Positions 10,463-21,600 of a stretch of DNA of 64,000 bases are shown one piece after another; positions within the stretch are counted from its first letter, which is position 1, and each line of letters starts with the position of its first letter. The notes below the pieces were generated by a model. The model searched no databases and was not told the origin of the DNA. It saw only the letters and a list, made by a program, of their open reading frames with translations. The stretch comes from Dermacentor variabilis. Lineage: Eukaryota > Arthropoda > Arachnida > Ixodida > Ixodidae. Location: assembly GCF_050947875.1 (NCBI RefSeq), contig NW_027460346.1:4902000-4965999 (forward strand), written 5' to 3'. The position numbers were made by a program, and so were the translations under genes.

Positions 10463-13400
10463 CTTGAGAATTATGCATGGGAAGGGTGCAACAGAACTGA
10501 GTCGGAAAGAAAGGGCGGGGGAGTCGGAATGCTCAGCCATCAGGGAGCCAAACGGTAAAGAGTAAATTGATGATGTCAAGAGCACCTTTGGTGGTCAGAA
10601 ACAATGAGTGGAAAAAAACTTGGCTGGGCGTTTCGTATATATGGACCGTAAACAATAGCACAGAGAAGAATAAAGAGTTAGTGGAATGCATAAGTGCTGA
10701 TATTAAGGCTTTCGGGAATGATGCCGAAATTATATTAGGTGACATGAATGCCCACATTCAGGATTACGGGTACGGGTAGTCAATGCTAGGCCTTCGTGAG
10801 CAACATAACCTCGTTGTCGTGAATACAGGGCTTAAGTGTGAATGGCAGATCACGTGAGAAGTGGGAAACCGGCAATTTGACCATTGATTGCTGTCTGATG
10901 ACAGAATGAATTCATGATAAGTTGAAAGAAAGTGTAATTGACGAGGGAGGGTATGGCAGCACAGGGAGTAACCATAAATGCATCATTTTGAAAATGGGAC
11001 ATGTAGTTGGGAAAGAGAGCAAGGAGTGCAAAATGGGTAGTAGAAATTTGAACCTTGAACAAATAACAGATATAGACGCTAGAGTCTAGGTAGAACTTGG
11101 CAAATCGCCAAGAGTTGGAATATAGTTACCTTCTAAATGTAATAACGGCAGAAATACGGAAAGAGGAACTACATGTTCGTTCGAAAGGAAAAAAGAAACC
11201 GAAAAGCTGATGGAACAGGGAGATACGAGAAGCGATTGCCGAACGATGAAAAGCATCGCGAGACCACAGGCAGGCAAAGCCGCAGTTGCCTCAGGATAAA
11301 GTAGACAGTAAATGGGAAATATACCGGGAGAAGAAGTATGTGGTTCAAATACTGGTGCAAGCAAATGTAGAAGGTGAAAGTGAACGTTGGTAGTCCGAAA
11401 TACCTAAGAAAAAGAGGGCCGCGCCTACTATATTTTGGAACCACATAAATTTATGAAGCAGAAATTCAACAACAATACAACAACATATCCTAAACGAAGA
11501 TGGAAATAAACTGGAAGAGGAAACGGCATTAAATTACACCCGAAAACTAACAGCCGAATCTTTCTTAGGCAATTACGAGGTTGTAGTTGAAGAAAAAAAG
11601 AGCGTGAAAGAGAACCAGATAGAAAAGGTGCGGTTGCTAACAATTTTCAACTGCAAGGAAGAAAGCCGAAGAGAAAATTCCTAAGCGCACAGCCACAGAG
11701 CTATTTGAGGTTCCCGTTAGGTTGATTAATAAATTAGGACGAAAAAAGAAGCTATGGTGAGAGCTGTGGAAAAAACTTTAAAAGATTTACCAATACCAGA
11801 CAGTTGGCGACAAAGTAGAATGAATTTAATTTATAAAGGTAAGGGGGAGAATGATAGAATTCACTCGTATAGACCGCTGACCATTACATCGCTAATATGC
11901 AGGCTAGCAATGCAGGCAATCAAATTAAACCTGCAAGCATGGACAGAGAATAATGTCATTTTGGGAGAACTTCAGAATGGCTTCAGAATAGGTAGGCGTT
12001 TGGATGATAACATATTTGTTCTTACTCAGTGTATTCAAATATCAAGAGGAGAAAGCAGAGCGTTATATGTGACCTTCTTAGACATTACAGGAGCGTATGA
12101 CAACGTAGACCGCAACATCTTGTGGGATATTCTGGAAGGGGAAGGCTTAGGTTGCGATTGTCTACAGCTTTTGAGAGAGATTTATCTAGAAAAAGCCGTT
12201 TGCGTTGAGTGGGAAGGGATGAGGAGCGATGAGAAAGTTGATATCAACAAGGGACTCACGCAGGGGTACCATTTATCCCCACTGTTGTTTATGATGTACT
12301 TGGGGAGGACGGAGAGGGTGCTAGAAGGACGTAATATCGGGCTTAATCTCTTATACAAACAGGAGGGTACACTGGTAGAGCAGCAACTTCCAAGTTTATT
12401 TTATGCGGACGACATTGTGCGGCTAGCTAACAAACAGAGTGACTTGCAACGTCTGGCAAATATCTGTGAACAGGAAGGCGAGAAAAAAGGTTTGAAATTT
12501 AGTGTTCGAAAATCGGGGGTTGTGGTATTCAATATATACAGTGAAGAGACAGTGGCAATACAGGACCACGAAATAGCATATTACACGGATACACGAAGGC
12601 GATAGATATATGCAAGCATAGGAAAAAACAATACCAGTACAGGGGAAGAGAAATACAGCCATAATGAAGCGCAGGAAGCTATATATAGGGATACAATAGG
12701 TACGAGGTGCTCTGGGGTATGTGGAAAGGTGTAATGGTTCCAGGACTCACTTTGCAAATGCGGTTGTTTGCCTGAAATCAGGAGTACAAGCATGACTCCA
12801 TGGGAACCAAAGGTCAGTGGGACGCCTCGCATTGGGCGCACACGGGAAGACTATAAATGAAGCTGTGCAGGGTGATATGGGCTGGACTGGTTTTGAAGTG
12901 GGGGAAGCTCGGAGTAAAATTGATTATGAAGAAGGACTGAGGAATATGGAAAAAAGTATATGGGCTGGGAGAGTGTTGAGCTATCTGTACAGAAAAAAAA
13001 CATTGATTCACAGTGGAGGAAAAGAAATAGGAGTTTACCAGCAGTATGCGGCCTGAAGGGTAAGTAACACAGCAACAAAGAACGTCAAGCGGAAGGTCAG
13101 AGAGGCTCAAATAATCTCATGGGTGGCGGCAATGGAAACGAGACCTGCCATGAGTAACTACTTAAGAAGAAAAAGCGAAAGTTGGAAAGAAGCAATTTAT
13201 GATAACTCAAACGGAATCCCATTACTTTTCGAAGCGAGATCGGGATCCCTTAGAACATGCACCTACTTATAAAGCAAGATATAAGAAGGAAAAAGCATAT
13301 GCTTGCTGCCGTGAACGTAGGGAAATGATGGAACATGTTTTATTACAACGTGAAGACATCTGCCCAGTGTTAGATTTAGGCACCACTGGCCTCCTTGACG

Positions 13401-13664
13401 CCCTTGGGTTCAGCGAGAGCAGGGGAAAAGTGAACATGTCCGCAATAGGGACTGGAAATTGGTGGAACTAGGTAAGCAACAAAAAACGGAGACGTACAAA
13501 AGCAAAGTTCACAATATGGGGTAAGAAAATTTGGTTGTGGGAGTTCATCGTGGTTTTTTTTAAACCTAGGTAGGGGACATTAGGCAGTATAACTGCATGT
13601 GCTTGGTGGCGCCACCCACCACGCCGTTACAAAGGTGACGCTCATAACATCCATCCATTTCTAA
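10463..13664 (+). mobile_element. LINE family A, 5'-truncated copy with YADD reverse transcriptase
   Basis: From about 10463 this copy matches the LINE at 29510-30297 (endonuclease part, including GDMNAH near 10740). It continues through a linker and the RT to a C-terminal part (12817-13056, RLALGAHGKTINEAVQGDMGW). The 3' UTR closes in a CATC microsatellite tail at 13646-13660. Endonuclease and linker are full of stops; the RT core is the best preserved part. The family is the one whose ORF1 lies at 28666-29260. Clade is uncertain; CR1-like is suggested by the ORF1 type. Confidence 0.8.
11754..12605 (+). pseudogene. LINE A reverse-transcriptase core
   Basis: This 283-codon open frame covers RT motifs in order: SYRPLTITSLICRLAMQAI (40-56), LQNGFRIGRRLDDN (73-86), FLDITGAYDNVDRNILW (108-124, with the first catalytic Asp), GLTQGYHLSPLLF (167-179) and LFYADDIVRLAN (215-226, the YADD box). 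The turn motif normally reads QGCPLSP; here Cys and Pro are replaced. The frame is broken upstream, where the endonuclease should join, and soon after the YADD region, so this is the core of a dead element. A real product from the first ATG is unlikely. Confidence 0.75.
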
Positions 13665-14637
13665 AGTTCCTAAATGTAATGACATCTCTCTCCTCCGCCT
13701 ACAACGGCGCTCCTTCTCTCGGCTCCACCTGGCCGCCGACAGTGGCGCCACCTAGGTCGGGTCCAGCTAGCAGACGCTCCCAACCTTTGCCCCCTTTGGC
13801 GGGCATTGCACTGCGCGTTTCAAGGATTTGGTTGTTGCGTTTGTGACAGGAGAGGCTCCTAAATGAGTTACTACAATAACTGCCGGTACCCACGTTGCAC
13901 TGCTGTGTCGAAGCTCCTTCCACTGCGATCACTTCGATTAAGGCGTCAACGGTGGAGCGGGTGCGCGCAAGTGAGCTAACGGAGTGTTCTTTCTCGAGCG
14001 GCGCCTTGTTATCAGCTTCATTTGAATTTCAACACCCGCAAGTGAAATTGCAACAATGTACGCTTTGTATGTGGATCTTTACCTTTTACTTTTTAAAAAT
14101 ACAGACGGGGGGTCTAGCCTTTATATGAACCGATGGTGCACGGTGTACTACTTCCATGATACATTCTGTCAAAGGCGCGTTTGCTCGTACTACAAAAAAG
14201 GTGTGTAATGTATCTGGCCTTAATTTCTTGATGGCGTAATTCCGAAGGACCGGGGGTTCACATTGGTATTCGGTGAAGTGATGCTAAGATGTATAAACTA
14301 AGATTATGTATGGCACGCCTCTTTGAGAAATAATACAAGGCACGGAAGAAAATGTACACCGTGACATTTCACAAATAATTTCGAAATTAAGAACTGTTGC
14401 TATGTCAGCCCGCCATGGGCACGGCCATAACGATTTTAGCAACGTTGAAAATGGTCTGGGTCATTGCGCGCCCCTTCGTTAGAGGTTTCTTTTAGCCGAC
14501 CTCTCCGCGTTAAAGATGTTTCAGGTAACTTAGATTTGCACATCTTCGAACCCAGTATAATTTCGGCTGTGTGTAGCGGATGCCTGCATTCTGATTTATT
14601 ATACGCGCAGATACGGCATACTCAAGATATAGCTGCC

Positions 14638-14661
14638 GTTACTGTGCCTAGGCACAGTAAC
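14638..14661. repeat. 24-bp perfect palindrome
   Basis: Two 12-base arms are exact reverse complements with no spacer; the centre is GTGCCTAGGCAC. It is in unassigned sequence and not at a recognised element end. Confidence 0.9.
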
Positions 14662-15997
14662 TGCCGACGTTGGTAATAATCCCGCAAATACCAATACGTG
14701 CACCAATGCGCGCTACATAAAAGTTAGACCTGCACCACGAGTTGTATGAAACAGCGGGTGCCTCAAACGATGAGAAATGCCGTTTTACTCTCGAGTTCAT
14801 CAGCTGAGTCCAACTAAAAAAAAAAAAACGACTAGCAATGCGCGGCACTGAACGGTGGTTCGAACTCACATATTAAGCGCAACTTACGTGTCTGAGCCCA
14901 GTAATGGTTTCAACTAAAATAAAACGAAACGAGTGCGACAAGCAATGTGCGCAACATCATAATAAAGCCTGCCGAACCAGAAGCGTGAACGGCGAGGCTC
15001 AGGCAACATGAAGCCCGACTTCGTAGCAGCAAGTGATCGTTTCCAACTACAACCATGCCGAACGTTATTTGGTGCGAAAAAAGCCTGCAGACGCTCGCGC
15101 TTCTCACCAAATCGTCCAAAAAGATATGAGTGGCTTCTGATGAGCGGCCACTTTCCTCACAAAGGCGCGGGTCTCGCACATTTTCAAAGTTTGCGCGGTC
15201 GATTGTGTGCAGCGAAATGCTTCGGCGAGCCGCGTTGCTTCTTCCGGATAGAATAACGAAAAGTATTTTTCCCGTAGCCTCCTCGCTTGTTGCACCCATA
15301 AGCACATCCTAGGCTAGGCAACGCCGCAATACGTTAACGGCGCCAGCGCTAGCGGAACGCTTCCCGCTAAAACTCCGCCGCCAGAAACCAACCATAGCGT
15401 GATTTCGATACCCGGAAATGGCGCCGGCGTCTGCTATGGACCAAAAAAGGACGCGCAAGCACGTGACCATGGCGCTTCGACCAATACGAGGGTCGACTCT
15501 CCGGTAGAGTGGCAGGCGAAACAGATAGCGGGAAAGTTCCGAGAAAGTCCTTATTTTTAAAGGAAAGCTTTCTTTGCCTCTTCGTTCGACTTTCCCACTG
15601 CTGCTGCTGCTGTGGCTGCTGCTGCAAAGCACGCCGCGTCGAAGGGTGAGGCGGTGGTTCAGAGCGTGTGTTTACATGACAGGAGCGAGTTAGAGAGGAA
15701 AAGCGACGCTAGAAACTTGTTTTCAGGCCACCGCGTCGAATGTGCACAATACCCTCTGGACTCCCTGGCCGTCGTCAGTTTAGTCGCTTGACAGCTATAA
15801 TTATCCGTGACTCCCTACAGAAGCATTGCAGAAACTGCAGCGCCTCCCTTTCATCTAACGTGCGAGTCCAGAGGGGACGTTCTGCTGTAGAACTGTAGGG
15901 GGGAGGGAAGAGAAGAGGCAGTTCCAATACTGGAGTGGCGAGGGGGGGAGATGTGAGAAGGCAGCAGAACTGCTAGTTGGGCGAGTTGGTGCGAATT

Positions 15998-16104
15998 CAT
16001 AGTAAAATATTTAGCGCGCACAATTGACAAGGATATAGTGAAGTACTCGTGTGTCCCCCTTCACTGTGTCCTTGTCAATTGTGCGCGCAAAATATTTCAC
16101 TATG
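15998..16104. repeat. Long hairpin, 46-bp arms
   Basis: Arms 15998-16043 and 16059-16104 pair at 42 of 46 positions around a 15-nt loop. The shared core is GCGCGCACAATTGACAAGGA. It may be a retroelement terminal structure, as with the inverted repeat at 27611-28062, but no coding part is adjacent. Confidence 0.85.
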
Positions 16105-16330
16105 AGTGAGAAGTCAAGAAAACACTATTACTATACGACGGTCGTTGCGGCGAAACAGGGTCAGCTTAAGTTCAAGTTACGGAACAGTACGTTCCTTTTA
16201 TTTCTGAAAAATAAACCCAATGCAAATATGCCGAGCGGACAAACTACGCAGGGCGTGCAGAAGTAGAGGAGCATTAATTAAAGCGCATCGCAGGGTCCAG
16301 ACGACACTGCGAAACCAATCTACCGTCGAA

Positions 16331-16560
16331 TCAACACTTCCGTGCCCGCCACGGTAGTTCTGCGGCTATGTCATTGCTAGAGGTCGCGGATTTGATCCAG
16401 ATCGCGGCAGCCGCATTTCGACTGGGGTGAAATAGAAAAAGCACGTACACTTCGGTTTTGGGACACGTTAAAAAGCATCACGGTGTCAAAATTAATCTGG
16501 AGTCCGCCACTACGGCGTGCTTCATAATCCGAATGTGGTTTTGGTAAGTACCAGCCCCAT
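16331..16560 (+). repeat. tRNA-derived SINE
   Basis: It has the layout of the SINEs at 21362, 36975 and 41715: a degenerate tRNA head (GGTCGCGGATTTGATCC as the B box), then a GCCGCATTTCGA block, a GTTAAAAAGC block, and a tail block with GGAGTCCGCCACTACGGCG and TGGTTTTGG. It is divergent from the others. Similar SINEs (Ruka) are described from ixodid ticks; assignment to Ruka is inference. Confidence 0.7.
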
Positions 16561-17143
16561 AATCCAATTCAACTTTAATACCTCTGCCACAATGCTAGGT
16601 ACCATGTGAGGCAATGACTATAATGACTATGATCAATCCCCGCGAAGGTTGCTAAATATGGCGCTCAACTACGCCTCAAGCAAACGTCTCCCTGCGTGTT
16701 CTGTGTACTGCGCAGACAAACAGCAGTGGTGCCAGAAATGTAACGTTTAACATCAACTCACCACTCTCGTGTTAGACTAAACTTTGAAGAAAGAGTCAAT
16801 CAAAGCATCAAGCATGTAAAGCTTCGCTTACATCAATTGCCACAGTGCGTGGGATCTGCAAGTTTTTTATTTATTTAGGCCTTTTGCTCAGCTCGACTGA
16901 GCGAGGGATAGCTGAGATAAAGCTCTTCCTTTCATGCGGCGCTCCGTTGCTGTCTCCGCTCGGCCGCTGGCCCGAAACACATCCAAAAACGCGTCCCACT
17001 CAGCTATTCGCAACTTTCACGGCCTATAGGGGGCGGCACCTTAAATCCAACATGGCTGTCCGAGAGATTAAGAACTAGAGCAGTCGGTGCAGTGCTGCGT
17101 TCGTCTTGCTCAGTGACATGTTGTTTCGAGTCGTCATGCTGTA

Positions 17144-17587
17144 ATGTCTCTTCAATTTACACGCCCGCTGTCGTTAGCCTGCGTAATGGCTCATATTGGG
17201 CGAACAGAATGCAGGATTCGAAGCCTACTTGAAGGCGAGGAAGTCCTAAATGCTGGTCCTCTTCTGTGCTGCGGCGTAAAAGCGTGCACGTCGACGTCCG
17301 TGACTGTTGAAAGCCGTTACATGCAAACTTCGCGGCTTCGAAGCAAACCACACGAGTTGTGGTTTCAGTTTTACCGCGACGGTGTTACTAAAAGAGAAGT
17401 CACCGTTGTTTCTATTTGCTATTCTATTAATTTGACCTCTTTGAACGGGTACCGTGAACTTTTATATGGTGTGGTGCTCTCTACAAGCTGTTACTTAGAC
17501 CGCTCAAATAAGCCACCGTGTCGCGAAAAAAAAAAAAAAAACCTTCCTGGTGTCGCGCGACCGAAGTGCTCTACATCGACTGCGTGA
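17144..17587 (+). CDS. Uncharacterised ORF, 147 codons
   Basis: The frame starts at 17144 and contains CRIRSLLEGEEVLNAG, then SVTVESRYMQTSRLRSKPHE and FQFYRDGVTKREVT before turning low-complexity (lysine run from poly-A at 17526). The first 85 residues look like coding sequence and have the feel of the pre-SWIM part of zinc-finger proteins, but no CxCx(n)CxH motif follows, so the rest may be intron read as protein. A GC-rich flank with a possible 5' region lies at 16900-17120. Treat as a possible exon only. Confidence 0.3.
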   Translation: MSLQFTRPLSLACVMAHIGRTECRIRSLLEGEEVLNAGPLLCCGVKACTSTSVTVESRYMQTSRLRSKPHELWFQFYRDGVTKREVTVVSICYSINLTSLNGYRELLYGVVLSTSCYLDRSNKPPCREKKKKNLPGVARPKCSTSTA

Positions 17588-18484
17588 AAAGCAGTCCTAA
17601 AGCAGCGTTTTGTGTGCGAAAATTTCTTCTCTAGTTATCCATGCCTGTGTTCTCAAAGCTGGATGCTGAACTCGAGAAGTAAACAAAAAACGATATCTGA
17701 CCGCTTTTGGGACCTAATACGATAACCGTTCACCTTTGTAATTTAGTTATTGCGCTTTATGCATGCTGTGCAAGCTACAGTCTTGCGGTAGTTTTACTGT
17801 CTGCGTGAGTCATACCGCGTCTTGCCTATGGACAGATCAAACGATACCTAGCCGATATTTACCGGTACGCGGCAATGCTCGCTTCATTCTTCCAGTTATC
17901 TTTATAAAATAATATACACGCAGATTAGCTGAGGGTTCGCTACGCGAACGCTGCACCGTAGTTTAACGTTTGTTGGAGTAGGATTTATTACCTTACGAAT
18001 GGAGTCATGCGCGCCTGTGCACAGGTTGCAGCAGCGCAACGAACTGGCTGACGAGGTACGGATTCCAGGTCCCTCTACGCCTGCGTCACTTTGCTTCGAT
18101 GCACAAATGAGAAACTCATCTCTCTGTTCGAAAATGTTGGAATGTCAAGCCGGCGTTCCAGAGCACGCATGCATGAGCGAGAACAAGAAATTTTGAAGCA
18201 GGTACAAGGCTTCACGGAGAATGTTTGCGCTCCAATGTAGACGCAAAGGCATGAGTGGCAAGAACGCAATTAAGCATCAATCATCCTACAACACATTTGA
18301 GTTAAGATTGTGCATTTTATCTTTCCCGGCACATAATGCCTGGGTCTTTATGGAGGTGCGTCTATTCGGGATTTCAAGTGCTCAGAATCATCACTCATCT
18401 GACGTTTTCCAAAAAAAGTCCTCCTGCATGAAGTGCGCACTACAAACCTTCATCGCTTCTGTGACAGCTTTTCCAATCCGCAGC
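17588..18484. other. Unassigned sequence
   Basis: No recognisable coding, RNA gene or element end. Two short ORFs (17999-18196, 18221-18499) have no domain signal. Confidence 0.5.
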
Positions 18485-18950
18485 TTAAAGGGACACTAAA
18501 TGTTACTATTAAGTCAACGTGGACTGTTGAAATACCATCCCAGAAACCTCGAAACGCTTGTTTCGTGCCAAGGAGAGACTTATTTTAAGAGAAAATGCGT
18601 TCTGAAGCGTCCGTGTACCTCTAGCGCAGTTCAAATCGCCCGCCCTCTGATCGAGGAGTACTGACATCATGGTCTCATAGTGACGTTGCGCCATCGGTGA
18701 GTAGAACGGAGTCCGCAGACGGCGCTACGGCTTTTCTGCGCAAAACGCAAACACGCGGCCAGAAACGGAACCAAGACAGAGCCGAAGAGCGAAAGCTGGA
18801 GTATGGTGGCTAGCGCAAGGAGAAACGCGCGACCATGGGGCTCTTGCATTGCCCAGGGGGCGCTGCGAGAAAGGTGCTAAAAAGCGCCCTCTGTCCTAAA
18901 ATGGGTCGTACCAAGCTCGGTCGTCTGCTTCGGAAAGCACGTTTACAATA

Positions 18951-19152
18951 TGGACCCGCCACTTTCGGTTGTGTTGTAGCACGGCCTGCTGCGTATATCG
19001 GGCGCCGAAGAGTTTTTCAGGGGTGGCACGCTGCGTAAAGGCAAGAAATTATGCAGTGCCGAATACGTGTACGCCGTTCAAGAATTAGGCGGCGAAGTTT
19101 TAGCACGGTGTCAATCGCAAGTGAAGCGAGTCGCGTACGAAGTGGAACTACA
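18951..19152 (+). pseudogene. Coding exon with splice donor, inside the TTAA element
   Basis: From ATG at about 18951 (MDPPLSVVL, then TAG) the same frame continues LLRISGAEEFFRGGTLRKGK and LCSAEYVYAVQELGGEVLAR, then CQSQVKRVAYEVELQ. It ends exactly at a strong donor, CTACAG-GTAAGG (19147-19158). The composition and the match of frame end to donor argue for a true first exon broken by one TAG. I do not recognise the family with certainty; a first exon of a SWIM zinc-finger type protein is one possibility. No downstream exon was found on this strand within the element. Confidence 0.5.
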
Positions 19153-19849
19153 GGTAAGGTTTGCACGCTAGCTGCTAGATTCAGGCGCGCAAACGCGAGG
19201 AAATGCGTGCTATAAACGAATCCACAGCAGCGATAAGCAGACATCATGTGTACGGAACTACTCGAGCACACGACGGTACGCGCCGCGATGTACGAACTGC
19301 TCGAGCGCACGATCGTACGCGCCGCGACGGCAACGGTCTTTCGACATGCCGCCAAACGGCGGGCCTCCTGCAATCTTTGTTGACTGCATGCCGCTAAACT
19401 GATGCAATGCATGTGAGCTCGCACGTACGTGCGAATCGCGCTGCAGCGCGAGCTCGTGCGCTGCTCGCTTGATGTAGCTTTTAATGACAGCGCTCGAACA
19501 TCGATGTGCTGCAATCAATATTGCCTTGCTGCACTGCCTCAACGTGCTGGCTTGAGATCAAGGATGAGCGCATTTAACTCTCTTAACCTGTGCTGCTCGT
19601 AGAGTAGTAGTGAATTGTCATCGAATGAGCCCGACCATTTTTGCTCATTTGCACACACTTCAGCACTTCGCATCGGTCGAATTGCTAATTGTCGCTGTGG
19701 CCGGGTCTCGAATCGTGAATTACCAGCCATGCCTGCTGCTATGTCGGTCTGCTGTCGGGACTGTAGGTGCAAAAGACCGAAATTTCGAACGCAGATAATC
19801 AAGCAAGCTTCAAGACAGGCGAAGCAGTCAGCATAGCACGAAGTTTCGC

Positions 19850-20071
19850 TTACTCAGCGCGACGAACTGCAGCTATGCAGCGCGCCCGACGCTCCACTTC
19901 GTGAGGCCTTGAAGGAAAACGGTAGAATCTGATGTTGGGATTCAGGCCTTTTTGTTCATGGCAGTCCACGACGCAGAAGTAATGACGGTGACGCCTTTTC
20001 GAGGCTAGGCTAGGTCTCTCCGGATCGGCAACACAGATTCCTTCTGCTCCCAGCATTACGTCCCACGGCAC
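19850..20071 (-). pseudogene. THAP zinc-finger exon
   Basis: The minus-strand frame reads HYFCVVDCHEQKG, then NIRFYRFPSRPHEVERRARC and IAAVRRA, which fits the start of a THAP domain: C-x3-C, the FYRFP turn, and the helix that usually has an invariant Trp, here Cys. It runs into a donor-like GAGTAAG at its end. THAP domains bind DNA and are found in host proteins and in several DNA-transposon transposases. The second Cys-x2-His half would be on another exon, which I could not find. The lost Trp suggests decay. Confidence 0.6.
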
Positions 20072-20230
20072 ACGGAGAGTCCGTTTTCGTTACACTATAG
20101 GCTGCGGCGAGCTCGCAGCGTGGTCGGCGTGGTCTGTGAGAAGTGACGAGCCTTTTCGCACTCGCAACAGGGCATAAAAAAGTGCGAATCGACGCAAAAC
20201 TCGGCCTAGAAACGTGCTTCGCCACAGCCA

Positions 20231-20632
20231 GTGCTCAATACGACCCAAGCAGGTACGACGCAGATGTCGTTTCCCGCACCGCCACCAGGCGCCGCTACTA
20301 TACCTCAAACTCCAGCGCAAGACGCCCATAAGCTGGCATTTCATTCTATGACGCAAACTTCGACGCTCGTCGCAATGGACCCTGACATCGACCGATTGGC
20401 TCGCGATGGTGGGCTCAACTTCAGCGATTTGAGCACTGACGAGCGCGACCTGCTGCTGAGGGCTCGCGCTGCCGGCGTCGTTCCGTACTACGACGGCGGC
20501 CTCGACACCGGCTCTGCGGAGCGGCAAAGCAACGAGGGCTTCCCACGACATCACAGGGACGTGGCAATCTCGCTGCTTGTTCCAAATGAAAGTTTCGCGA
20601 GCCAGCAGAACCCTCACAGCACGACGCGATAA
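20231..20632 (+). CDS. Uncharacterised ORF inside the TTAA element
   Basis: The 133-codon frame includes an acidic stretch, DPDIDRLARDGGLNFSDLST, followed by DERDLLLRARAAGVVPYYDG. Composition is protein-like over residues 45-100. The domain is unknown. It lies on the opposite strand from, and partly upstream of, the THAP exon, so it may be transposon 5' sequence instead of a gene. Confidence 0.25.
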   Translation: MLNTTQAGTTQMSFPAPPPGAATIPQTPAQDAHKLAFHSMTQTSTLVAMDPDIDRLARDGGLNFSDLSTDERDLLLRARAAGVVPYYDGGLDTGSAERQSNEGFPRHHRDVAISLLVPNESFASQQNPHSTTR

Positions 20633-21361
20633 CCAAACTACTGAAACTCCAAAGCGTGCGCGGCGCAGAGTTATGGTGGCCAGCAGAGTCGAGCGCGCAG
20701 AGTCGGGCGAAAACGAAACCTTTCGAACACCCATATTACTGAAGGGTAACGTCAAAATGTTATTTTTTCTCAGAATCGAATAGACGTAGACAAGTAGCAT
20801 TTTTTTCCGTCTTATAATCGAATGAAATGATATTTTTAATACGAGTAGTTGAGTATTAGTAAAACAAATTATGAGGAGTGCTTTCGTCATCGGGCTGGTA
20901 CCGGAATGTCTATGGGGGGTCTCAAATCGTGTCATGCATTTACCTCAATTTCTCGGTTACTAAAGCTCTGTTCGCGATTATATTGACGCCTTAGACGTTC
21001 TAGAACATTGCTCTACCACTTTAACTTGAGTTTCTGGTAACCTTTTGTGTCCCTTTAATAACCAATTTCTTCCTCATGGACGTAGCCGGTGGGAATGAGT
21101 GAAGGCTCACATCACCTACCGCATAACTACCGCTCGGCACCCATTGCGGCACGCAGCAAATACGGTTACTTCCATGTTTGCTCATTCTGAACATGTTAAG
21201 TGTCCTTCAGGATCCCACGGGAGCTTTGAAGGCGTTAAAACGTCAACCAAGAGTGAAGGAAAAGCGTACACAACACCAATACGCTAACCGAACGGGCGGC
21301 AGCCAGCAGCGAGTATAATCTTTCAATTGATTCCGGCCGCCGCCGTACGTGAAAGTTGCGA

Positions 21362-21600
21362 ATAACTCTCTAATACCCGCCGCGGTGGCTTAGCTGCTAT
21401 GGTGTTGCGCTGCCAAGCATGAGGTCGCCTTATCGAATCCAGGCGGCCGCATTGAGGGCGAAATGCGAAAAATGCGCTTGTTCCGTGCATTGGGGGCAGG
21501 TTAAAGACCCCGGGGTTGTCAAAATTACTCCGGAATCTCCCACTTAGACGTGCTGACAATTACGTCGTTGTTTTGGCACGGAAAACCCCAGATGTAATTC
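21362..21600 (+). repeat. tRNA-derived SINE
   Basis: It begins with CCGCCGCGGTGGCTTAG, has a B-box-like GGTCGCCTTATCGAATCC, the GCGGCCGCATT block, and an end with TTTTGGCACGGAAAACCCC. Same family as 16331, 36975 and 41715. Confidence 0.8.

Larger units (their letters stand above)
13665..16330. other. Unassigned stretch with palindrome and CTG run
   Basis: No gene recognised over 2.6 kb. Visible structure is a 24-bp perfect palindrome (14638-14661), a short CTG/CAG run (15596-15628), a poly-A (14814-14828) and a large hairpin (15998-16104, listed separately). ORFs at 14910-15305 and 15309-15632 have no domain signal. Confidence 0.5.
18485..21058. mobile_element. TTAA-flanked DNA element with terminal inverted repeats
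   Basis: TTAA at 18485-18488 and 21055-21058 brackets inverted ends: AGGGACACTAAATGTTAC on the left against AGGGACACAAAAGGTTAC read inward from the right (16 of 18 match). TTAA duplications are typical of piggyBac and Kolobok DNA transposons; the superfamily is not settled because no full transposase is visible. Inside are a THAP-type exon on the minus strand (19850-20071), a coding exon on the plus strand ending at a donor (18951-19152), and two 39-bp tandem units near 19261-19338. The coding parts carry stops or lack continuation, so this is a decayed or composite copy. Confidence 0.75.

Noticed and set aside
14760..14815. Hammerhead ribozyme (CTGATGA on the minus strand), as known in Penelope elements
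   Set aside because: The GAAA core box is AAAA, stem II would have a 2-nt loop and no matching stem I/III was seen. Other CTGATGA occurrences (15137, 24719, 53028) also lack a GAAA box in place.
19017..19514. 165-codon minus-strand ORF
   Set aside because: Antisense shadow of the exon at 18951-19152 and of the 39-bp tandem units.
20090..20935. 281-codon minus-strand ORF
   Set aside because: Composite of AT-rich element end and GC-rich sequence; its translation has no domain, and it is in a different frame from the THAP exon.
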